Part shown: piece after piece, positions 41,033 to 45,985 of the stretch | Position numbering within the stretch: the stretch's first letter is position 1 | Layout of the letters: the number at the start of each line of letters is the position of its first letter | Assembly (NCBI RefSeq): GCF_028209885.1 | Contig: NZ_JAQLEM010000019.1 | Coordinates: 1 to 45,985, forward strand | Source of the DNA: Collinsella aerofaciens | GTDB lineage: Bacteria > Actinomycetota > Coriobacteriia > Coriobacteriales > Coriobacteriaceae | DNA length: 45,985 nucleotides | Direction: 5' to 3' | The notes under the pieces: generated by a model | Databases searched by the model: none | The model's input: only the letters and a program-made list of their open reading frames with translations | What the model was told of the DNA's origin: nothing | Program-made: the position numbers and the translations under genes

Positions 41033-41797
41033 GTGATTAAAGCGGAGCGACAGGATAAGGTTCGGCAGCTGCTCGAGGAACAGGGAACGGTCTCGGTCAA
41101 GGAGATTTCGGATGCGTTAGGTGTCTCGGATATGACGATCCGCCGTGACCTTGAGGAGCTTGCGAGCCTGGGCGAGATCGAGCGCGTGCACGGCGGAGCC
41201 CGCAGTGCGCAGGGCCGTCCACACGCTATGCTGCGCCATGAGTATTCGCACAGCGAAAAGCGCACGAAGCATGCCGAGGAAAAGTTGCAGATTGCGCGCC
41301 GTTCTGTGGAGCTTATCGAGGAAGGCTCGACCATCTTTTTGGGCACGGGCACCACGGTTGAGCAGATGGCCTCGATGCTGCCGGCGTTTCGCCTGCGCAT
41401 TGTGACCAATTCGCTTTCGGTGTTTAACCTGCTCGAGGCGCGCGAAGACTGCGACCTGTGCCTGGTGGGCGGCATGTACCGTCGCCGCACCGCCGCTTTT
41501 GTGGGACCAACGGCCGAGGATACCCTGCGTGCGCTGGGCATCGACGCGGCGTTTATCGGTGCCAACGGCATTCTGGACGGCGACGTGTCTACATCCAATA
41601 TGGAAGAGGGCCGCATCCAGCAGCTCGCCTTTAGCAAGGCCGACTCGCGCTATCTGATCGCCGACTCCAGCAAGATCGGCAAGCGCGACTTCTACACCTT
41701 CTGCCGCCTGGACAATTTGGACGCCGTGGTGTGCGAGCCGGGCATCGCCGCCGAGGATCGTGCCGCCATCGAGGAACACACGCAGGTTATTTGCTAG
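41033..41797 (+). CDS. DeoR/GlpR-family regulator (LacR-like)
   Basis: 254 aa from GTG 41033, chosen because GAGGA is 6 bases upstream and the protein then begins MIKAERQDKVRQLL like other DeoR proteins; an upstream GTG (41006) is less likely. HTH: TVSVKEISDALGVSDMTIRRDLEELASLG (about 19-47), then the DeoR sensor domain with IFLGTGTTVEQMA and GANGILDGDVSTSNMEE (sugar-phosphate site). The family includes repressors that respond to tagatose-6-P or phosphorylated sugars, fitting the neighbourhood. Its targets are not known. Confidence 0.92.
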   Translation: MIKAERQDKVRQLLEEQGTVSVKEISDALGVSDMTIRRDLEELASLGEIERVHGGARSAQGRPHAMLRHEYSHSEKRTKHAEEKLQIARRSVELIEEGSTIFLGTGTTVEQMASMLPAFRLRIVTNSLSVFNLLEAREDCDLCLVGGMYRRRTAAFVGPTAEDTLRALGIDAAFIGANGILDGDVSTSNMEEGRIQQLAFSKADSRYLIADSSKIGKRDFYTFCRLDNLDAVVCEPGIAAEDRAAIEEHTQVIC

Positions 41798-41916
41798 TTA
41801 TCGCTACGGGATTGCCAACGGGTGATGCGGGAGGACTTTTACCTCCTGTCATTGTGGAAACCAGCGCGTCAGCGCTACGCGATATGACGCGCAAATAAGG
41901 ACTCCACTATCAAATC

Positions 41917-41973
41917 GTCTCAACCTGTAACAGGTAGGGGTGAAACCACCAACCAGATGTTACAGATTGAGAC
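41917..41973. repeat. Hairpin repeat, first copy
   Basis: GTCTCAACCTGTAACA (41917-41932) and TGTTACAGATTGAGAC (41958-41973), 15 of 16 positions pair. Confidence 0.7.
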
Positions 41974-41994
41974 AATTCGGCGGGGCCTACCTTG

Positions 41995-42057
41995 TTTGTC
42001 TCGATCTGTAACGGTTAGGACTTAAAAACTCGGCTACGTGTTACAGATCGAGACAAA
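41995..42057. repeat. Hairpin repeat, second copy
   Basis: TTTGTCTCGATCTGTAAC (41995-42012) is exactly inverted at 42040-42057. With the first copy it forms a tandem pair in the 272-base gap between convergent genes. They may act as a two-way terminator. Confidence 0.75.
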
Positions 42058-42069
42058 AGAAAAAGAACA

Positions 42070-42789
42070 TTAGGACTTGAAAATAAAGTTTTGATAAGGG
42101 ATTCGCCCAGTTAAGACGGTGCGGCAGACAATTGAGATTAGTTTGCCTCCGGAGTCGTAAGCATAATGAGTCAGTTCGATGACCGGAAGTTTTGCAACAC
42201 CATAATTACTGGCTTCGGAATCGCTAAGCTGACGTGCTCTATAGCTTTCCCTAACAGATTGGATAGACTTGGACAAGTCGTCCATGATTCTGCTAAATGC
42301 CTGAAAATCTAACTGGTTATTCGGAACGCGCGACTTTGAAATGAAGAACGTATCAGCGCCTATGAAGCTGCCTTCAAGTTCGTAGGTCAATTCAAGACGC
42401 TGAATTTTGTCGCGACTTTGACATCCAAATTGTTGGAGCATCATTACGGAAATTGGACGACCTGATGTGAGGCCGCCGAAATGTTTGGTAATGGCATCTG
42501 GATCAACGCCATCGCAATGGCTTGCAAAGTCAAAGTCTAAAAGTGAATTGAGCTCGCTAACGCGTTTCGGTGCAACAAACGACCCCTTACCTTGGATTCG
42601 ATAGATACTTCCACGACGCTCCAGCTCACTCATGGCAAGTCGGACGGTTGTTCTGCTTACGGCGTATTCGTCGCAGAGTTCCATTTCTGTTGGAAGTTTA
42701 TCGTCTGCTTGATATTCATCGACGATCTGCTTGAGCAGCGCGTCGGTGAGCTGTAAATAGAGTGGCCGTTTTTCGTGTGTATCGAGCAT
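42070..42789 (-). CDS. GntR-family (HutC/UTRA) regulator of the second PTS locus
   Basis: 239 aa from ATG 42789 (GAGG 5 bases upstream; ATG 42807 is possible). N-terminal winged HTH ([30 protein letters not shown]) and a UTRA domain that is less conserved. It follows the TIM-barrel-like gene on the minus strand, 72 bases after its stop, so the two are an operon. Only weakly like the first GntR protein. The ligand is unknown. Confidence 0.88.
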   Translation of the reverse strand: MLDTHEKRPLYLQLTDALLKQIVDEYQADDKLPTEMELCDEYAVSRTTVRLAMSELERRGSIYRIQGKGSFVAPKRVSELNSLLDFDFASHCDGVDPDAITKHFGGLTSGRPISVMMLQQFGCQSRDKIQRLELTYELEGSFIGADTFFISKSRVPNNQLDFQAFSRIMDDLSKSIQSVRESYRARQLSDSEASNYGVAKLPVIELTHYAYDSGGKLISIVCRTVLTGRIPYQNFIFKS

Positions 42790-42861
42790 TAGAGCCTCAG
42801 TTTGCATGTTGGTTATACCTGATGGTTGCCTCAGTCGGGATGTAACGTGGGCAAGGTAACC

Positions 42862-43782
42862 TTAACGTATCACAGAGCGGCTCAGCATGACGATCTGATG
42901 CCTGTATCCACGAAGGGCTTGTCCGAGCGTGAAGATATTCTGGGGCAGGCAAATACCGTTCATGGAGTCCCCGATATGTTGGAGGTCAGCGCCGGCTGCT
43001 TTTGCTGCAAGGCCTATTTTCTTAATGGTCTCGCTGTCGCAGGAGTCTTGACTCGTCCCGTTCGCCGCCATGACGAGAACCTTCTCTTCAATTGACTTGC
43101 CTACGTTGTGGGATCGTACAAAGTCTACGATGGCGCGCAGGTCTGCTTCTTGGAAGCAAGGGACGGTGTAGGGGGCTGGCACGAGAAGGATATCGACGCC
43201 GAGGTCAACAAACTTGCGCGCAATTTCGAGCGTCATGACAGGTTCCGCAACGCCCGCTCCATGCATTTTTCCGGCTATGACCAGGCCATTGAAATGCTCT
43301 TTGGAGAGTTTAATCGAATGGGCGATTGCATCGTTGGAGACGCCGGTTCCAGGGTTGCCCGTCAGGCAGATAAAATCAAATCCGAGTTCGTTAGCCTTTT
43401 CTAAGGTCTTGGGAGAGACGCGACGACCCATGGGGATTTCCGTTCGGGATTCAGACATCTCTGCCTCGTTATCAACTGGCTCCAGATTGACGCCAATGGG
43501 CCTTCCGCATGCTCGCTTCACCCAAGTGACCGGGTTTTCATTGAGATCATCTGGAATACCGGCAATAACTGGATCGAACACATCGAGCGCGTTAAACAGA
43601 AGCAGGTCGGCACCTGCGGCACGTTCGATTTCTGCATTAGTAACGCCGCCGAGAAATTGGGAAGAGGGTACGTTTTCCGCCATGATGGTACGTCCCTCGG
43701 AAGCCAGAATTGCCTGTTTTAGATCCATGGGTGACGTGGCGGCAAAATCGGATGCGGACATGTTCAGTAATCGTTTGGGCAT
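42862..43782 (-). CDS. TIM-barrel-like protein, probably DUF7916 family
   Basis: 306 aa. I think this is the family now called DUF7916 (older records say PEP phosphonomutase-like), which is found next to PTS genes; the call is not certain. Barrel-like wording: GADLLLFNALDVFDPV, GRPIGVNLEPVD, GFDFICLTGNPGTGVSN, VIAGKMHGAGV, DILLVPAPYTVPCF, VLVMAANGTSQDSCD. Glycine loops at strand ends fit a phosphate-binding barrel, but no catalytic residues can be named. AAAGGAAGT precedes ATG 43782. Divergent from the EIICB gene. Confidence 0.72.
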   Translation of the reverse strand: MPKRLLNMSASDFAATSPMDLKQAILASEGRTIMAENVPSSQFLGGVTNAEIERAAGADLLLFNALDVFDPVIAGIPDDLNENPVTWVKRACGRPIGVNLEPVDNEAEMSESRTEIPMGRRVSPKTLEKANELGFDFICLTGNPGTGVSNDAIAHSIKLSKEHFNGLVIAGKMHGAGVAEPVMTLEIARKFVDLGVDILLVPAPYTVPCFQEADLRAIVDFVRSHNVGKSIEEKVLVMAANGTSQDSCDSETIKKIGLAAKAAGADLQHIGDSMNGICLPQNIFTLGQALRGYRHQIVMLSRSVIR

Positions 43783-43828
43783 TGTTACTTCCTTTGACTA
43801 GAACGACAGGCTTGTGACATTGTCTCTA

Positions 43829-43846
43829 ATATTGTTACAACAATAT
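43829..43846. promoter_or_regulatory. Palindrome ATATTGTTACAACAATAT
   Basis: Perfect 8-bp arms with centre AC, 47 bases upstream of the TIM-barrel gene. A likely operator for the local GntR regulator. The 356-base divergent spacer holds this, the CGGTGAACGGT repeat and a promoter, and no gene. Confidence 0.6.
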
Positions 43847-43866
43847 ATTCAATATGTTATATCCAA

Positions 43867-43955
43867 TCGGTGAACGGTTGCAAACTTATTGTACTGCTCG
43901 GAAAAAATAGCCTTTAGCTGGGAAAACCTTATATTAATCAACTACCGTTCACCGA
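43867..43955. repeat. Inverted repeat TCGGTGAACGGT ... ACCGTTCACCGA
   Basis: 12-base arms at 43867-43878 and 43944-43955, 65 bases apart. AACTACCGTTCACCGA (43940-43955) is identical to 28032-28047 in the first PTS spacer. Confidence 0.65.
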
Positions 43956-43971
43956 ATAAGTATTTGAATTC

Positions 43972-44000
43972 TTGACATATCGAAAAAGCGGAAAAAGAAT
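43972..44000 (+). promoter_or_regulatory. Candidate promoter of the EIICB gene
   Basis: TTGACA (43972-43977), 17 bases, AAGAAT (43995-44000; 4 of 6 of the -10 consensus). It begins 17 bases after the right CGGTGAACGGT arm, so that repeat would sit just upstream of the polymerase. Confidence 0.55.
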
Positions 44001-44138
44001 TGGTTATGACAAATCGCGCAAATGATATTACATTTCGCACAAGAACGTATTCACTTACATAAGTGGATACAAACGGGGACGACGACGGTTGAGTCCGGAT
44101 AAATCGTTGTGTGCCCGGGAATCATGAAAGGATGTGTT

Positions 44139-45833
44139 ATGGACGCTATCGTCAAATTCCTTGAAAAACACCAGCCTCTCTTCGACAAAATCTCGAGGAA
44201 CATTTATCTGGTGGCGATTAAGGATGGCTTTCTCTCGAATATGCCAATTGTGCTGTTCTCGAGCCTGTTCCTTCTTCTTTCGACGCTCCCTGCCTATGTA
44301 GGCATCACGCTTCCGTCTGAGGTGCTGGATTTCTTCAATAAAATCTATGCATATACCATGGGACTTCTTGGCATTATGGTGGCCGGCACCACGGCGAGCT
44401 CACTTGCCATGTCGATGAACCGTCGCATGCCTTCGGGTAAATCTCTCAACCCCACCTCGTGCATGGTTTGTGCCATGTGCGGCATGCTCTTGCTATCGGT
44501 GACGAACGATGTTGTCTCGATTGGCGGAGCAGATACATCTGTTTTTGAAACCGGCTATATGGGAACTAAGGGTTTTCTCGCTGCGTTCGTAGCCGCATTC
44601 TTGACCGTTAATATCTATAAGGTGTGCATTAGCCATAATGTGACGATCAAGCTTCCCAAAGAGGTCCCTGGCTCTATTGCGCAGAGTTTTCGCGATATCT
44701 TTGCATTTGGGTTTTCGATCCTTGCGTGCGCTTTTATCGATCTTGCGAGCCGCAAGCTGCTTGCTGTGCCGTTCGCCAATTTGGTATCCGCTCTCATCTC
44801 GCCGCTGTTCTCCGCGGTCGACACCTATCCTGGCATGGCGCTTATCGAAGGCGCGGTCGCACTTTTCCAATTTATGGGTATCCACGGTGCTTCGGTTGTC
44901 ATGAGTCCGATTAATGCTGCGCTCTACGGCAATACCGTTACCAATCTTGAGGTTTTCCAAGCAGGTGGACATCCGTCAATTGCTCTCACGCAGGACTTTA
45001 CAAGCTTCATCGGCGGTCTGGGCGGTTCTGGCTGCACGTTCATCGTTCCTATTATCCTGATCATGTTTATGCGCTCCAAGCAGCTTAAAGCCATGGGCAA
45101 GGCATCGATTATCCCGGTGATTTTTGGAGTTAACGAGCCCGTTATCTTCGGTATGCCGATTGTTCTCAATCCCTATATGTTCGTGCCCTTCCTAGTGGCT
45201 CCTATGGTCAACGCCATTATCGGTAAATTTTTCATTGACGTCATTGGAATGAACGCCCCCATGTATACCATGCCGTGGGCGCTTCCCGGCCCAATCGGTG
45301 CGTTCCTCACCACGGGTCTCGATCTGCGTTCTCTCGTATTGATGGCAGTGCTGTTGGTCGTTGACTTTGTGATTTACTATCCGTTCTGCAAGGCGTATGA
45401 CCATCAGCTTTGTTTGGAAGAGTCTGCAAAGGAGACTGCAGGAACCTCGGATGCAGATGCTATTGCCGCACAGGAAAATGTCGCAAAAGCTCTCGAGGCG
45501 GTAAAGGACAAGGCGGAGCAGATCCGCGTGCTTGTGCTTTGCCAGGGTGCCGGCACTTCGACTCTCTTGGCAAATGCTCTTCGCGAAGGTGCCGCTGCTA
45601 AGGGTATCGATCTGGTTTCTCAGTCCGGTGCGTACGGAAGCCACTATGAGACGATGGATCAGTACAACGTGATTGTTCTGGCGCCCCAGGCACGCATGTA
45701 CTATGACGCTATGAAGGCCGATACCGATCGCCTTGGAATTAAACTGCTCACCACAAGGGGCAAGGAGTATATCGACCTTACCAACGATCCCGAAGGTGCA
45801 ATTGACTGGATCGTTCAGGAGCTGGCCAAATAG
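44139..45833 (+). CDS. PTS lactose/cellobiose-family EIICB
   Basis: 564 aa, like LacE (about 570): an N-terminal EIIC (ten or so membrane helices, 1-425) with VKFLEKHQPLFDKISRNIYL and GVNEPVIFGMPIVLNPYMFV (substrate region), then a linker and EIIB with LVLCQGAGTSTLLA, phospho-Cys468. EIIA is not in the window. AAAGGATG before ATG 44139. The neighbours (GntR regulator, TIM-barrel-like protein, no 6-phospho-glycosidase seen) leave the sugar open: a beta-glucoside, lactose or something less common. Confidence 0.92.
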   Translation: MDAIVKFLEKHQPLFDKISRNIYLVAIKDGFLSNMPIVLFSSLFLLLSTLPAYVGITLPSEVLDFFNKIYAYTMGLLGIMVAGTTASSLAMSMNRRMPSGKSLNPTSCMVCAMCGMLLLSVTNDVVSIGGADTSVFETGYMGTKGFLAAFVAAFLTVNIYKVCISHNVTIKLPKEVPGSIAQSFRDIFAFGFSILACAFIDLASRKLLAVPFANLVSALISPLFSAVDTYPGMALIEGAVALFQFMGIHGASVVMSPINAALYGNTVTNLEVFQAGGHPSIALTQDFTSFIGGLGGSGCTFIVPIILIMFMRSKQLKAMGKASIIPVIFGVNEPVIFGMPIVLNPYMFVPFLVAPMVNAIIGKFFIDVIGMNAPMYTMPWALPGPIGAFLTTGLDLRSLVLMAVLLVVDFVIYYPFCKAYDHQLCLEESAKETAGTSDADAIAAQENVAKALEAVKDKAEQIRVLVLCQGAGTSTLLANALREGAAAKGIDLVSQSGAYGSHYETMDQYNVIVLAPQARMYYDAMKADTDRLGIKLLTTRGKEYIDLTNDPEGAIDWIVQELAK

Positions 45834-45868
45834 TGGATGCACTTCGTCGTTGATTCGTCGGTGTATGG

Positions 45869-45906
45869 TACGGCCCCGCAGCTTATTGAGCTGCGGGGCC
45901 GTATTT
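45869..45906 (+). terminator. Intrinsic terminator of the EIICB gene
   Basis: TACGGCCCCGCAGCT (45869-45883) and AGCTGCGGGGCCGTA (45889-45903), perfect 15-bp stem, then TTT. Confidence 0.82.
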
Positions 45907-45924
45907 CGTTCAAGACTTTAGTCT

Positions 45925-45985
45925 GCTGGCCGCGCAGCGGCCAGCTTTAAACCACCCGCTACGCGGGTGGAGACAAACGGCTTTA
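45925..45985. mobile_element. Two tight hairpins, possible IS200/IS605 end (cut by the window)
   Basis: GCTGGCCGC-GCA-GCGGCCAGC (45925-45945) and CCACCCGC-TAC-GCGGGTGG (45952-45970), followed by AGACAAACGGCTTTA. Short perfect hairpins near an edge are typical of IS200/IS605 elements, which transpose through such structures. No transposase gene is visible before the window ends. Confidence 0.45.

Noticed and set aside
41917..42057. CRISPR array
   Set aside because: Only two copies, each a hairpin with long complementary arms and different lengths; no spacers of regular size and no cas genes.

Overview
The window reads as a chromosome segment of a Coriobacteriia gut anaerobe, most likely Collinsella or a close relative. 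Grounds (inference): high-GC genes with strong G/C third positions, AT-rich spacers, a tmk-holB-ricT cluster, a single Tat gene pair next to hypAB, a Mn-dependent pyrophosphatase, and many PTS genes for host-type amino sugars. No phage, plasmid or CRISPR genes are seen. I ran no database search.

Layout. 1-4.5 kb: ROK sugar kinase, ppaC, nhaA behind a structured leader, a small hypothetical protein. 4.6-11.6 kb: aminotransferase, STAS protein, tatB-like/tatC, hypA/hypB, and a type IA topoisomerase with a lysine-rich tail. 11.7-18.5 kb: zinc-ribbon membrane protein, tmk-holB-ricT, comF, and a possible nuclease of unknown role. 18.5-26.8 kb: an inverted-repeat element, a long leader before an orphan solute-binding lipoprotein, hpf, degV, a dehydrogenase with a His/Cys tail, a membrane protein, a helical-repeat protein, an isocitrate/isopropylmalate-type dehydrogenase, and a SurA-like anchored protein. 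26.9-27.8 kb: a YozG/YoaS-like regulator and membrane protein pair.

28-41.8 kb is an amino-sugar catabolic region. A mannose-type PTS (EIIA, YajC-like, EIIB, EIIC, EIID) is followed by a GntR/UTRA regulator, agaS, nagA, a flavodoxin, a mutarotase-like protein, a LacC-like kinase, a broken nagA 3' end, a YhcH-family protein, tRNA-Thr, an orphan EIIB paralogue, galM and a DeoR regulator. Together they fit uptake of N-acetylgalactosamine (or a similar sugar), deacetylation, deamination/isomerisation to tagatose-6-P and phosphorylation to tagatose-1,6-bisphosphate. The aldolase is not in the window. The same 12-base palindrome TGGTTACTACCA precedes both the PTS operon and agaS, which suggests one GntR regulon. 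42-45.8 kb holds a second sugar locus: a Lac/Cel-type EIICB divergent from a TIM-barrel-like protein and its own GntR regulator. The window ends in two tight hairpins that resemble an IS200/IS605 end.

The spacers are rich in inverted repeats of at least four kinds. The most unusual items are the orphan EIIB whose phospho-histidine is replaced by cysteine, the nhaA leader with a full intrinsic terminator just before the gene, the comF ribosome site buried in a perfect 12-bp hairpin, and the family of TGGCCAAAAAA-armed elements.
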